DNA of 64,000 bases from Curtobacterium sp. MCSS17_007 (GCF_003234175.2 NZ_CP126257.1:2728001-2792000); one strand, 5' to 3'. Positions 1 through 8,805 are shown, numbered from the stretch's first letter. Numbers and translations: made by a program. The notes: generated by a model from the sequence alone, not told the origin.

Positions 1-1
1 G

Positions 2-85
2 GCGTACCCAGAAGAGTCCCTCCCCGGCGAGTACCCGCCCTTTCCGAAGTGGAGCGACGCGATCATCCGACCGCCGAAGATCTGA
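2..85 (+). CDS. C-terminal end of a family B lipoprotein (5' outside window)
   Basis: Only the last 27 codons are inside the window. They end in the motif FPKWSD...RPPKI and are nearly the same as the end of the next gene: 76 of the 84 bases (stop included) match bases 664-747. The stop TGA overlaps the ATG of the next gene (TGATG), so the two are a translationally coupled tandem duplication. By analogy with that neighbour this is a secreted or membrane-anchored lipoprotein of unknown function (family B in this annotation). The gene that starts this operon lies left of the window. Confidence 0.8.
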   Translation, partial: AYPEESLPGEYPPFPKWSDAIIRPPKI

Positions 86-747
86 TGCGACGCCTCCTCG
101 CAGCCCTCGTCGCCTCCGCTTCACTCGCCCTGACCGGCTGCGTCCCAGCAAGCGGCATCCCTGCCGTCGATGCCGGAGGTCTGACCCAGGATGAGGTAGC
201 GCAGATGTCGACGAAGAGAGAGTTCGACCTGTACAGCGAGCGCTACGCGCAGATGCAGGTGGTCCTCACGGAGGCGCAGCGAGCCGTGCACGTCGGTGAG
301 TGGTCCTGGATCGGCGGCGACCGGGTGCCGAACACCGGCGGCGACGGCATCGTTCCGCTCCGTGGAGCCAGTCCCGTCAACAGCTACTTCCTGCAGAGTG
401 ACCGTCTCTGGTCGCCACCGGGAGCGACCGGGGCTTCGCGCGATCTGCAGCCGATGATCGACTACTTCGGGAAGCAGGACTGGTCCTACCGCAAGCGAAC
501 CATCGGTCGGTACCACGAGGTCTTGGCGGACACGGGAACCGGTTGGTACGTCGAGTACGAGGTGCAGCCCAGTGGGGACTACGGCCTCACCGTGTACAGC
601 GGGCAGTACTGGACGAACGACAGTCTGGCGCTCACGGAGGCCGTCGGCGGCCGCAACGACGGGGAGTACCCCGAGGAGTCACTCCCCGGCGAGTACCCGC
701 CGTTCCCGAAGTGGAGCGACCCGACCATCCGACCGCCGAAGATCTGA
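85..747 (+). CDS. Family B lipoprotein, function unknown
   Basis: 220 aa. The start is the ATG inside the TGATG overlap with the upstream paralogue; it places a classic lipoprotein signal (basic MRR, hydrophobic stretch, lipobox LTGC with Cys at residue 19) at the N-terminus. An in-frame ATG 36 bases upstream would bury that signal, so it was rejected. The mature protein should be anchored to the outer face of the membrane. A related protein is at 36519-37226: both share EF(D/E)L..ERY, (W)SW/FW..GGD, NSY, D(L)QP/EPM..YF, a DTG.GW motif and a (Y/F)P(E/D)ES..G..PFP ending. That relative sits beside a DUF1023 hydrolase, so an immunity-like role is possible; this is inference. No Pfam family is recognised. 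Confidence 0.85.
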   Translation: MRRLLAALVASASLALTGCVPASGIPAVDAGGLTQDEVAQMSTKREFDLYSERYAQMQVVLTEAQRAVHVGEWSWIGGDRVPNTGGDGIVPLRGASPVNSYFLQSDRLWSPPGATGASRDLQPMIDYFGKQDWSYRKRTIGRYHEVLADTGTGWYVEYEVQPSGDYGLTVYSGQYWTNDSLALTEAVGGRNDGEYPEESLPGEYPPFPKWSDPTIRPPKI

Positions 748-875
748 GTACGCATCACGCTCAGTTGCCCGGATGACGCTCCGTGACGACGGCCGTTCCC
801 CCGCTGAGGAGACGTGCCTACGCTCCACGCACCGGCCCGTTCGCCGGCGTCCCGACCCGACCCGAGGAGACCGAC

Positions 876-1547
876 GTGACCGATCAGACCATCGCCCGCC
901 AGGTGGACGACTTCAACCAGGGCTTCACCGCCCAGATCGGCCCGGAGCTGTCTGCGGTCTTCGACGGCGAGCAGGCCGACCTGCGCGCCTCGGGTGTGCC
1001 CGACGGGGTCGTCGGCGCGGGCGAGACCGCTCCGGACGCCCGACTGGTCACCCCGACGGGCGAGGAGACCTCGCTCGCGGACACCCGCGGTGACACCCCG
1101 ACCGTCGTCGTCTTCTACCGCGGCGCCTGGTGCCCCTACTGCAACATCACGCTGCGCACGTACCAGCAGGAGCTCCTGCCTGCCCTGCAGGAGCGCGGCG
1201 TGCAGCTCGTCGCCGTGTCGCCGCAGACGCCGGAGGGCGCCGAGCAGTCGATCGCGAACGGCGAGCTCGCCTTCCCGGTGCTCACGGACCCGGAGAACGT
1301 GCTCGCCGGACGCTTCGGCATCGTCACGGAGCCGAGCGCGGCCGCGCGGGCGGCGCACACGCAGCTCGGCTTCGACGTCGCCGACAGCAACGCCGACGAC
1401 ACCGCGGCGATCCCGTTCCCGTCGGTCTTCGTGATCGACGCAGACGGCGTGGTCCGCTTCGCGGACGTGCACGTCGACTACACGACCCGCACCGAGGTCG
1501 CGGACGTCCTGACCGCGGTCGACGAGCTGGTGGTCCCCGCGCACTGA
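876..1547 (+). CDS. Peroxiredoxin-like (AhpC/TSA) family protein
   Basis: 223 aa thioredoxin-fold protein of the AhpC/TSA superfamily, expected to reduce hydroperoxides in the cytoplasm. The active-site region reads FYRGAWCPYC (Cys86 and Cys89), giving a CxxC pair typical of the atypical peroxiredoxin-like subgroup. QLVAVSPQTPE and the FPVLTDPEN stretch are usual for the fold, and VFVIDADGVV is the conserved strand before the C-terminus. GTG at 876 was preferred to an upstream in-frame ATG because GAGGAGA lies just 5' of it and the upstream part is not peroxiredoxin-like. It is followed by a palindromic element shared with the convergent TetR gene. Confidence 0.85.
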   Translation: MTDQTIARQVDDFNQGFTAQIGPELSAVFDGEQADLRASGVPDGVVGAGETAPDARLVTPTGEETSLADTRGDTPTVVVFYRGAWCPYCNITLRTYQQELLPALQERGVQLVAVSPQTPEGAEQSIANGELAFPVLTDPENVLAGRFGIVTEPSAAARAAHTQLGFDVADSNADDTAAIPFPSVFVIDADGVVRFADVHVDYTTRTEVADVLTAVDELVVPAH

Positions 1548-1574
1548 GCGACCGGCTCGCAGCCGTCACGGTTC

Positions 1575-1633
1575 GGACTGGAGGCGCGGTGCGGGTGACG
1601 GACGTCCGTCACCCGCACCGCGCCTCCCGTCCG
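1575..1633 (+). repeat. Palindromic dispersed element, copy 1
   Basis: Bases 1581-1603 and 1604-1626 are perfect reverse complements (23 bp each, no loop). The arms start GAGGCGCGGTGC and the right side continues into CTCCCGTCC as in the other copies. It lies between two convergent genes (peroxiredoxin-like and TetR) and could act as a bidirectional terminator. Confidence 0.85.
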
Positions 1634-1649
1634 CGTCGTGGCCCGGCTG

Positions 1650-2210
1650 TCAGGACAGGAGGGCGGTCGCGACCGCGCGAGCGGTCGTCGCGTCCGCAGC
1701 GGGGTCGCGCAGGCGCATCGCCAGCGACCCGGAGACGACGAGCAGCAGCTGTTCGGCGAGCGCCGAGGCACGGTCACCCACGAGCGGCCGGGCCGTCTCG
1801 GTCAGACGCCGACGCAGCGTGCCGGTCTCGCGGTCGAGGACGGCGCGCAGGTCCTCGGGGGCGTCGACGTACTCGGCGGCGGTGCCGAGGAACGCGCACC
1901 AGCGGGAGCCGGTCGGGGTGGACCGGTAGTCGTCGAGGGCGTCGAAGACGGCGAGCAGGCGGCCGCGGTCGTCCGTCGCCCGCTCGAGTGCCCGGTCCCA
2001 CGTCGCGAGCCAGTCCTCGTGGCGTCGGTCGAGCGTTGCCGCCACCAGGGCCTCCTTGCTCGGGTACCCGCGGTAGAGCGTCGCCGACGACACCCCCGCG
2101 CGCTCGAGCACGGCGTCGATCGGGGTCGCCGCGATGCCGCGCGTGAAGAAGAGCTCCTCGGCAGCGTCGAGCACCCGCTGCTCGGTCCCTGGACGCATCG
2201 CCATGCGCAT
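1650..2210 (-). CDS. TetR family transcriptional regulator
   Basis: 186 aa. Residues about 8-55 form the TetR_N helix-turn-helix: RVLDAAEELFFTRG, then the recognition helix region VSSATLYRGYPSKEAL. The remainder is helical and matches a ligand-binding domain of the usual length for the family. It is divergent from an MFS transporter whose start region holds a 12-bp palindrome, so it most likely represses that transporter and responds to its substrate. The first ATG (2210) is used; in-frame ATGs at 2204 and 2198 are also possible. Confidence 0.9.
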   Translation of the reverse strand: MRMAMRPGTEQRVLDAAEELFFTRGIAATPIDAVLERAGVSSATLYRGYPSKEALVAATLDRRHEDWLATWDRALERATDDRGRLLAVFDALDDYRSTPTGSRWCAFLGTAAEYVDAPEDLRAVLDRETGTLRRRLTETARPLVGDRASALAEQLLLVVSGSLAMRLRDPAADATTARAVATALLS

Positions 2211-2228
2211 GAGCCTACGGTCGCAGAA

Positions 2229-3446
2229 GTGAAACGATCGTTTTCGTTACGGGATCGCCTCCTGGTGGTCGGCGGGCTCGGACTCATCGCTGCGACCTAC
2301 GGCCTGGTGCGTCTGGCGTACGGGCTGTTCCTCCCGGACGTGCAGCGCGACCTCGGCTTCGGGGTGGACGTCGGCGGGGCGGTGTCCTCGGGCGCCTCGG
2401 TCCTGTACTGCGTCGGCGCCGTCGTGGGGTTCCTCCTCGCGGGCCGCGCCGCCGAGTGGCTCGTCGTCGGCGCGGCGCTCACGGCCGGCGTCGGCGCGAT
2501 CGTGATGGCGGCGAGCTCGACGAGCCTCGTGTTCGGGGCGTCCGCCGTCGTGGCGTCGGCCGGCGCCGGACTGGCCTCGCCGGCGATGGTGCAGCTGGTC
2601 GCCGGTCGGGTCGACGGGGCAGCGCGGGACCGGGCACAGGCAGTGGTGAACTCCGGGACGGGTCCGGGGCTCGTCGCCGCCGGGGTGCTCGCGCTCGTGC
2701 TCCTGCCGGACTGGCGCACCGCGTGGGTCGTCGCGGGGATCGTGACGCTGCTGGTCGGTGCCGTCGTGTTCCTCGCGGCGGGGCCGGCCCGGCGCACGGT
2801 CGCCCCCGGACGCCCGGGAGACGCCGGGCGCACGGTCGACGCCGGCGGTCCGACGCGCGCCGTGCTGCCCGACCGCTCGTGGTTCGGCGCACAGGTCGTG
2901 CCGGTCGTGGTGGCCCTGCTGTTCGGCGCAGGCTCGGCGGTGGTCTGGACCTACGGCCGCTCGGCCCTCGTCGGCGCAGGGGTGCCGAGCCCGGTGACGG
3001 TCGTGGCGTGGATCGTGCTCGGTGCCGGCGGGGCGTCGGTCGCGGTGACGGCGCGGTGGACGAGCCCGATGCCCGCTGTTCGCCTGTGGATGCTGACGAC
3101 GACGCTCGCCGCCGTCGCGGTGCTCACGCTCGGGCTGCTGTCCCAGGCCGTCGGCGCCGCGCTGGTGGCGTGCGCGGTGTTCGGGTGGGGCTACACCGCG
3201 GCGACGGGCGCGCTCATCGCGTGGACGACCGAGATCGACCAGCAGCACGCGGCTGCGGGCACCGCACTGCTCTTCGTGGTGCTCGTCGCCGGCCAGGCGC
3301 TCGGGGCAGCGGCGGCGGGCGCACTGGTCGGACCGGCGGGCACGGCGACGACCTTCACCGCGGCAGCCGCCGTCGTGGCGGTCGCGGCGGGCACCCCGCT
3401 CCTGGCAGCCCGGCGGAACCTGCGGTCGGCGGTGCGCACCCGGTAG
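2229..3446 (+). CDS. MFS transporter (CynX/NimT-like type), TetR-controlled
   Basis: 405 aa with about 12 predicted membrane helices; the first is around RLLVVGGLGLIAATYGLVRL. It is an inner-membrane secondary transporter of the major facilitator superfamily, possibly an exporter of the ligand sensed by the divergent TetR regulator. The best start is GTG at 2229, giving an N-terminus MKRSFSLRDR before helix 1. No good ribosome-binding site precedes it, so the transcript may be leaderless or the true start slightly downstream. The TetR-type palindrome lies in the first codons. Confidence 0.85.
   Translation: MKRSFSLRDRLLVVGGLGLIAATYGLVRLAYGLFLPDVQRDLGFGVDVGGAVSSGASVLYCVGAVVGFLLAGRAAEWLVVGAALTAGVGAIVMAASSTSLVFGASAVVASAGAGLASPAMVQLVAGRVDGAARDRAQAVVNSGTGPGLVAAGVLALVLLPDWRTAWVVAGIVTLLVGAVVFLAAGPARRTVAPGRPGDAGRTVDAGGPTRAVLPDRSWFGAQVVPVVVALLFGAGSAVVWTYGRSALVGAGVPSPVTVVAWIVLGAGGASVAVTARWTSPMPAVRLWMLTTTLAAVAVLTLGLLSQAVGAALVACAVFGWGYTAATGALIAWTTEIDQQHAAAGTALLFVVLVAGQALGAAAAGALVGPAGTATTFTAAAAVVAVAAGTPLLAARRNLRSAVRTR
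2232..2243 (+). promoter_or_regulatory. Putative TetR operator
   Basis: Perfect 12-bp palindrome AAACGATCGTTT located between the divergent TetR and MFS genes and overlapping the first MFS codons. Position, symmetry and the TetR neighbour support an operator; binding is inferred. Confidence 0.65.
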
Positions 3447-3456
3447 CGTGGACCGC

Positions 3457-4725
3457 ATGGGGTGGACGACGGAGGGGTGGTCACGGCTTCCCGTGGGGCC
3501 GCGCGAGCAGCGACAGGACGCCCTGCTCGCGCTGGTGCTCGGCGTCGGGCTGGTCATCACCACGACCCTCTACGGCGCTGCGGGCATCTACGGCGACGAG
3601 CAGGCAGCGTGGTGGGTCTCCGCCCTCATGATCCTCGCGAACGCCGTACCGATCGCGTTCCGCCGCCGCTGGCCGATGACCGTCGCCGTCGTGTCCGCGC
3701 TGGCGTTCGCCGCGACACAGCTGCTCCACGTGCCCGAGATCATCCTCGTCAACTTCACCCTGTTCATCGCGTTGTACACGGTCGGGGCGTGGTGCTCCGA
3801 CCGGGTCCGTGCCGAGGTGGTCCGCTGGGTGATCATCGGCGGGATGTTCGCGTGGGTGTTCCTCGCGCTCTCGTTCGGATGGGCGGTGCCGAACGCGCTG
3901 CCGAACGACGACGATGCGCTCATCCCGCCGTACATCGCGTACTCGCTCGTCAACATCCTCATCAACGTGCTGTACTTCGGCGGCGCCTGGTACGCCGGCA
4001 ACCGGGCATGGACAGCCGCGGTGGCGAAGCACGACCTCGCCGAACGCACCGCGGAACTCGCCGCCGAGCGGGAGCGGACGGCAGCCCAGGCCGTGACGCT
4101 CGAGCGCGTACGGATCGCCCGCGAGCTGCACGACGTCGTGGCCCACCACGTCTCGCTGATGGGCGTGCAGGCCGGAGCCGCGCGCCGCGTGGTCGATCGC
4201 GACCCGGCGCAGGCGACCGCCTCGCTGACGGTGGTCGAGGACAGCGCACGGACGGCGGTCGAGGAACTCCGCCGCATGCTGGGGACCCTGCGTGAGGACG
4301 ACCGCGGCGCGAGCGCGACCGACACCGCACCGAGCACGGCCGGCCTCGGACGGATGCCGGAGCTGGTCGAGGCCGTGCGGTCCGCAGGACGCGACGCCGG
4401 GTACGTCGTCGTCGGTGACGAGCGCTCGGTGCCGCCGACCGTCGGGGCCGTGGCGTTCCGCATCGCCCAGGAGGCCGTGACGAACGTCGTCAAGCACGCC
4501 GGCCCGAAAGCCCGCGCGGACCTGCGCCTGCGGTACCTCGACGACGGCATCGAGGTCGAGGTGGCCGACGACGGCCACGGCTCCGGCGCGGTCCGTGACA
4601 CCAGCGGCAGCGGGCTGGGTCACGTCGGCATGCGGGAGCGCGTCGCCGCCGTGGGCGGACGCATCGAGATCGGGCCGCGGGCCCGGGGAGGGTACCTGGT
4701 ACGGGCATGGCTGCCGACGACCTGA
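3457..4725 (+). CDS. Two-component sensor histidine kinase (NarL/HisKA_3 type)
   Basis: 422 aa. Residues about 20-180 contain several membrane helices forming an N-terminal sensor, followed by a short coiled coil (ERTAELAAERERTAAQ) and the HisKA_3 domain with the phospho-acceptor His225 in RELHDVVAHH. The C-terminal HATPase_c domain has an N box (NVVKHAG) and glycine-rich DDGHGSG and GLGHVGMRERV motifs. It should autophosphorylate and pass phosphate to the LuxR-type regulator that overlaps its 3' end by 19 bp. ATG 3457 is used; GTG 3448 would add three residues. Downstream ABC exporter genes suggest a drug- or ion-responsive efflux system. Confidence 0.92.
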   Translation: MGWTTEGWSRLPVGPREQRQDALLALVLGVGLVITTTLYGAAGIYGDEQAAWWVSALMILANAVPIAFRRRWPMTVAVVSALAFAATQLLHVPEIILVNFTLFIALYTVGAWCSDRVRAEVVRWVIIGGMFAWVFLALSFGWAVPNALPNDDDALIPPYIAYSLVNILINVLYFGGAWYAGNRAWTAAVAKHDLAERTAELAAERERTAAQAVTLERVRIARELHDVVAHHVSLMGVQAGAARRVVDRDPAQATASLTVVEDSARTAVEELRRMLGTLREDDRGASATDTAPSTAGLGRMPELVEAVRSAGRDAGYVVVGDERSVPPTVGAVAFRIAQEAVTNVVKHAGPKARADLRLRYLDDGIEVEVADDGHGSGAVRDTSGSGLGHVGMRERVAAVGGRIEIGPRARGGYLVRAWLPTT

Positions 4726-5423
4726 CGATCGTGCTCGCGGACGACCAGGACCTGGTGCGTGCGGGCTTCCGCGTCATCCTGGAGTCCGAGCCGGGCTTCC
4801 GCGTGGTCGGTGAGGCCCCGGACGGCGCCGCCGCGGTCGAGGCGGTCGTGGCGCTCCGGCCCGACGTCGTGTGCCTCGACGTGCAGATGCCCGGCGTCGA
4901 CGGGCTCGAGGCGGCACGGCGCATCGGTGCGCTGCCGGACCCGCCGGCGGTCCTCGTGCTCACCACGTTCGACGACGACGCCGCCCTGTTCCAGGCGCTC
5001 GAGGCCGGTGCGAGCGGCTTCCTGCTGAAGAACGCCTCCCCCGAACGGCTGATCGACGCCGTGCGCACCGTCGCCGCCGGGGACGCCCTGCTCGCACCCG
5101 ACGTCACGCGCCGGGTGATCAGCCGCGCGACCGCCGGACACGGCCCGGACTGCCCCGGTGCCGTCGACGGCGGCGACGACGCCGCGCCGCGGGGAGACGG
5201 CGGTGCGACCGCGATCGCGACGGCCGGCCTCACCGAACGCGAGGCAGAGGTCCTCCGACTGCTCGCCCGGGGGTTCAGCAACGCCGAGATCGCCCGCGAG
5301 CTCTTCGTCGGCGAGGCGACCGTGAAGACCCACGTGTCGAACGTCCTGCAGAAGACCGGTGTGCGCGACCGGATCCAGGCGGTCGTGTGGGCCTTCGAGC
5401 ACGGCGTCACCTCCTCCACCTGA
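4707..5423 (+). CDS. LuxR/NarL family response regulator
   Basis: 238 aa. The receiver domain spans residues about 6-120, with acidic pocket ADDQD, phosphorylation site Asp58 (CLDVQMPG) and the conserved Lys in LLKNASPE. A LuxR helix-turn-helix spans about 172-235 (LTEREAEVLRLLARG, NAEIARELFVGEATVKTHVSNVLQKTG). The partner histidine kinase overlaps upstream. The ABC ATPase and permease 130 bp downstream are the likely targets. Confidence 0.93.
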   Translation: MAADDLTIVLADDQDLVRAGFRVILESEPGFRVVGEAPDGAAAVEAVVALRPDVVCLDVQMPGVDGLEAARRIGALPDPPAVLVLTTFDDDAALFQALEAGASGFLLKNASPERLIDAVRTVAAGDALLAPDVTRRVISRATAGHGPDCPGAVDGGDDAAPRGDGGATAIATAGLTEREAEVLRLLARGFSNAEIARELFVGEATVKTHVSNVLQKTGVRDRIQAVVWAFEHGVTSST

Positions 5424-5467
5424 CGGCCCCGCTCCCCCGTGCGGTGGAGCCGCGGCGTCGGGAGGTC

Positions 5468-5487
5468 CCGCCTCCTGCCGGAGGCGG
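5468..5487 (+). terminator. Hairpin after the two-component genes
   Basis: CCGCCTCC and GGAGGCGG form a perfect 8-bp stem with a TGCC loop, 45 bp after the response-regulator stop. GGGAGG and CCTCCC flank it, so it may be a degenerate relative of the palindromic elements. There is no T-run, so it is a weak terminator or attenuator candidate before the ABC genes. Confidence 0.45.
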
Positions 5488-5552
5488 ACCGTGCCTCCCG
5501 GCCCGTAGCGTCGAGACGTCGGCGAGGACCGCCGGCGGAAGGGGAACGGGCG

Positions 5553-6434
5553 ATGCTCACCATCGAAGGCGTGACGAAGCACTTCGGCGACCGCCGCGTG
5601 CTCGACGACGTGGGGTTCACGGTCGGCAGCGGCCGACTGACCGGGTTCGTCGGCGGCAACGGCGCCGGCAAGACGACGACCATGCGGATCCTGCTCGGCG
5701 TCCTGCAGGCCGACGCCGGGCGCGTGTCGATCGACGGCGCCGAGGTCGGCCCGACGGACCGCCGCCGCTTCGGCTACATGCCCGAGGAACGCGGGCTCTA
5801 CCCGAAGATGCCGGTCGCCGAGCAGATCACCTACCTGGCGCGACTGCACGGGGTCGACAAGCGGACCGCGGGGCAGCGGACGGCCGCGCTGCTCGAACGG
5901 CTCGACCTCGCGCAGCACGCGAGCGACGCCGTCGAGAAGCTCTCCCTCGGCAACCAGCAGCGGGTGCAGGTCGCGGCGGCACTCGTCCACGACCCGGAGG
6001 TCCTCGTGCTCGACGAGCCGTTCTCGGGCCTGGACCCGATGGCCGTCGACACCGTGCTCGGTGTGCTGCGCGAGCAGGCGGCGAAGGGTGTGCCGGTACT
6101 GTTCTCGAGCCACCAGCTCGACGTGGTCGAACGGCTCTGCGACGACGTCGTCGTGATCGCCGACGGCACGATCCGTGCCGCAGGGGCGCAGGAGGACCTG
6201 CGCCGCAGCGCCGGCCCCGCCGCGTGGGAGCTGCTCGTCGACGGCGACGTCGCCTGGCTCCGCGACGAACCCGGCGTCGCCGTCCGCGAGTTCGACGGCG
6301 GGTACGCGGTGTTCGAGGCCGACGAGGCCACGGCACAGCGCGTCCTGCAGCGCGCCGTCCAGCACGGCACGGTGGGGTCGTTCGCCCCGCGGGTGCCCCG
6401 CCTCAGCGAGGTCTTCCGGGAGGTCGTCCGATGA
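5553..6434 (+). CDS. ABC transporter ATP-binding protein (NatA-like)
   Basis: 293 aa. Walker A GNGAGKTT (residues 35-42), Q-loop region, degenerate signature LSLGNQQ, Walker B VLVLDEPFSG and switch His in LFSSHQLD are present. It energises the ABC-2 type permease encoded by the next gene, which it overlaps by ATGA. The start ATG has GGAAGGGG upstream. It belongs to the DrrA/NatA-like exporter ATPases (drug or sodium efflux); the substrate cannot be read from the sequence. Confidence 0.92.
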   Translation: MLTIEGVTKHFGDRRVLDDVGFTVGSGRLTGFVGGNGAGKTTTMRILLGVLQADAGRVSIDGAEVGPTDRRRFGYMPEERGLYPKMPVAEQITYLARLHGVDKRTAGQRTAALLERLDLAQHASDAVEKLSLGNQQRVQVAAALVHDPEVLVLDEPFSGLDPMAVDTVLGVLREQAAKGVPVLFSSHQLDVVERLCDDVVVIADGTIRAAGAQEDLRRSAGPAAWELLVDGDVAWLRDEPGVAVREFDGGYAVFEADEATAQRVLQRAVQHGTVGSFAPRVPRLSEVFREVVR

Positions 6435-7507
6435 ACAACAGCTTCGTGCACGCGGTCCGGCTCGTGACCGCCCGCGAGATCCAGGCCCGCCTCCGCAGCA
6501 AGGCGTTCGTGGTCTCCGCGGCGATCCTGCTGGTGGTGGTCGTCGCCTCCATCGTGATCGGCGGGATCGTCGGCAAGGCGACGGCCGACGACCGGACGCC
6601 CGTCGCGGTCGTCGACGGTGTCAGCCTCCGGTCCACCGACGGGTTCGACGTCACGCAGACGCCGACGACCGCACAGGCCGAACGACTGGTCCGCGACGGC
6701 GAGGTCGACGCCGCGATCGTCCCGTCCGACGACGCCCTCGGGTTCTCGGTCGTCGGACTCGAGGACACCCCGACCGACGTCGTCAACGCCCTGAGTGTCA
6801 CGCCGACCGTCGAGCTGCTCGACCCGGGTGCACTGTCCGCCGGTCTCGTGTCCGCGATCGGCATCATGTTCGGCGTGGTGTTCTTCGCCTCGGCCGTGAC
6901 CTTCGGCTCGTCGATCGCGCAGAGCGTCGTCGAGGAGAAGTCGACGCGGGTGGTCGAGATCCTGATGGCGGCCATCCCGGCTCGCGCGCTGTTGGCCGGC
7001 AAGGTGCTCGGCAACAGCATCATGGCGTTCGCGCAGATCGTCGCGATCGCGGTCGCGGGGGTGGTGGCCCTCGCCGTCACCGGGCAGGACAACCTGTTCA
7101 CGTTGCTCGGTCCCAGCGTGCTGTGGTTCGTCGGCTTCTTCGCGGTCGGCTTCGTGCTCATCGCCTCGCTGTTCGCCGCGTCCGCCGTGCTCGTCTCCCG
7201 TCAGGAGGACGTCGGCAGCGTCACCATGCCGGTGATGATGCTCGTGATGATCCCGTACATCCTGATCGTGGTGGCGGCGGACGACCCGACGATCGTGGGG
7301 ATCATGTCGTACGTCCCGTTCAGCGCGCCGATCGGGATGCCGATGCGGATCTTCCTCGGGACCGCCGAGTGGTGGGAGCCGATCCTGTCGCTGCTCGTGG
7401 TCGCGGCGTCGGTCGTCGTGGTCGTCACCGTGGGCGCGCGCATCTACGAGAACGCGCTGCTCCGCACGGGTGGTCGCGTCAAGCTGACGGAGGCGCTGCG
7501 CGGCTGA
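6431..7507 (+). CDS. ABC-2 type transporter permease (NatB/YhaP-like)
   Basis: 358 aa. An N-terminal helix (about 25-50) is followed by a roughly 110-residue extracytoplasmic domain, then a cluster of about five helices from residue 140 on; the loop SIAQSVVEEKSTRVVEILM is typical of COG1668 (NatB) permeases. It pairs with the ATPase that overlaps its start (ATGA). Together with the upstream kinase and regulator it forms a likely stress-induced efflux module. Confidence 0.88.
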   Translation: MNNSFVHAVRLVTAREIQARLRSKAFVVSAAILLVVVVASIVIGGIVGKATADDRTPVAVVDGVSLRSTDGFDVTQTPTTAQAERLVRDGEVDAAIVPSDDALGFSVVGLEDTPTDVVNALSVTPTVELLDPGALSAGLVSAIGIMFGVVFFASAVTFGSSIAQSVVEEKSTRVVEILMAAIPARALLAGKVLGNSIMAFAQIVAIAVAGVVALAVTGQDNLFTLLGPSVLWFVGFFAVGFVLIASLFAASAVLVSRQEDVGSVTMPVMMLVMIPYILIVVAADDPTIVGIMSYVPFSAPIGMPMRIFLGTAEWWEPILSLLVVAASVVVVVTVGARIYENALLRTGGRVKLTEALRG

Positions 7508-7518
7508 GCCTCGCAGCG

Positions 7519-7566
7519 GACGGACGGGAGGCGCGGTGCCAGCTGGCACCGCGCCTCCCGTCCGTC
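7519..7566 (+). repeat. Palindromic dispersed element, copy 2 (perfect)
   Basis: A perfect 48-bp palindrome centred on AGCT at 7541-7544, with arms GACGGACGGGAGGC...GCCTCCCGTCCGTC. It begins 11 bp after the permease stop, and the next gene ends toward it. This is the cleanest copy and serves as the family reference. Confidence 0.9.
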
Positions 7567-7691
7567 GAGTCGTCACCCCGGGCGCGGAACGCGCGTCGAT
7601 GGAGCAGACGACGTCGGCTCGACCTGCGCCACGCGACGTCTCCTGCTCCACCGTCGACGACCCGGACCGAGCGGCGGCCCGCTCCCGACCG

Positions 7692-8768
7692 TCAGAGCTG
7701 GCCGAAGGCCGCCTGCACCCCCAGGCTCGTCCCGGCGACGAGCACCCACAGGGCGATCCCGAGCAGCATCGGCCGGAACCCGGCACGCCGCAGCGCCGCG
7801 AAGTCCGTCGAGACCCCGACCGCGGCGAGCGCCACCGTGATGAGGAACGTCGCCGCCGTCGAGAACCACGGGGCCGCCGAGGCCGGCAGGACGCCGGTGG
7901 TGCGGAGCAGCACCACGACGAGGAAACCGACCAGGAACCACGGGACCAACCGCAGCACGCGGACGCCCCCGGCCCGACGCGGCCCGTCGGCGGGGTCCGG
8001 CTGCGAGCGGGCGGTGCGGCGGGCCTCCAGGCCGGCGAACCCGATCACGATCGGGATGATCATGAGCGTCCGGACCAGCTTGACGACGACGGCGGTGTCG
8101 GTCGCCTGGCGACCGTAGACCGTGGCCGTCGCGACGACCGAGGACGTGTCGTTCACCGCGGTGCCCGCGAAGACGCCGAACGCGTGCTGGGACAGGCCGA
8201 GGGCGTGGCCGACGAGGGGGAAGACGAAGACCGCGGCGATGTTGCAGAGGAAGATCGTCGAGAGGGCGTATGCGACCTCGGCGCTGGCGGCACCGACGAC
8301 GGGCGTGACGGCGGCGATCGCCGAGGCGCCGCAGATGCCCGTGCCGACGCCGATGAGCGTGCGGAGCGTGCTCGACACCCGCAGCAGCCGCCCGATCCCC
8401 CACGCCGCGACGAGGCACACCACGAGCGTCGTGAGCATCACCGGGAGGGTCTCGCCGCCGATGCGCAGGACCTCGCCGATCGAGAGCTGCGCGCCGAGGA
8501 GCACGACGGCGGCCTGCAGCACACGGCTCGACGCGAACTTCACCCCGGGCTGCAGGCCGCCGAGGTCCGCCGTCCCGTGGTCCTGCTGCCGGCGGCGCCG
8601 CACGAGCCACCCCACCAGCGCACCGAGCACGACGGCCGGCACCGGACCGCCGACCACGGGGACGGCGCGCCCGACCAGGGTCGCGGCGATGCCGATCACG
8701 ACCGCGAGCGCGACACCGGGCAGGGCGGCGGCGACCGCCGGGCGGGACAGGGGCATGCGGACCAGCAT
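7692..8768 (-). CDS. YeiH family putative sulfate exporter (Cons_hypoth698)
   Basis: 358 aa membrane protein with about 10-11 helices. GVGTGICGASAIAAVTPVV and GTAVNDTSSVVA are the hallmark re-entrant motifs of the YeiH/UPF0324 family, annotated as putative sulfate exporters; the substrate is not firmly known. ATG 8768 is used; an ATG four codons downstream (8756) is equally possible. It is convergent with the ABC permease, with a palindromic element between. Confidence 0.88.
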   Translation of the reverse strand: MLVRMPLSRPAVAAALPGVALAVVIGIAATLVGRAVPVVGGPVPAVVLGALVGWLVRRRRQQDHGTADLGGLQPGVKFASSRVLQAAVVLLGAQLSIGEVLRIGGETLPVMLTTLVVCLVAAWGIGRLLRVSSTLRTLIGVGTGICGASAIAAVTPVVGAASAEVAYALSTIFLCNIAAVFVFPLVGHALGLSQHAFGVFAGTAVNDTSSVVATATVYGRQATDTAVVVKLVRTLMIIPIVIGFAGLEARRTARSQPDPADGPRRAGGVRVLRLVPWFLVGFLVVVLLRTTGVLPASAAPWFSTAATFLITVALAAVGVSTDFAALRRAGFRPMLLGIALWVLVAGTSLGVQAAFGQL

Positions 8769-8805
8769 CCCACCGCGGCGCCCAGGTGACGGGGGGCAGG
8801 ATGAG

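Noticed and set aside
2247-3563. 438-codon minus-strand frame opposite the MFS transporter
   Set aside because: Low-complexity Arg/His/Asp content and no domain; antisense to a clear membrane protein.
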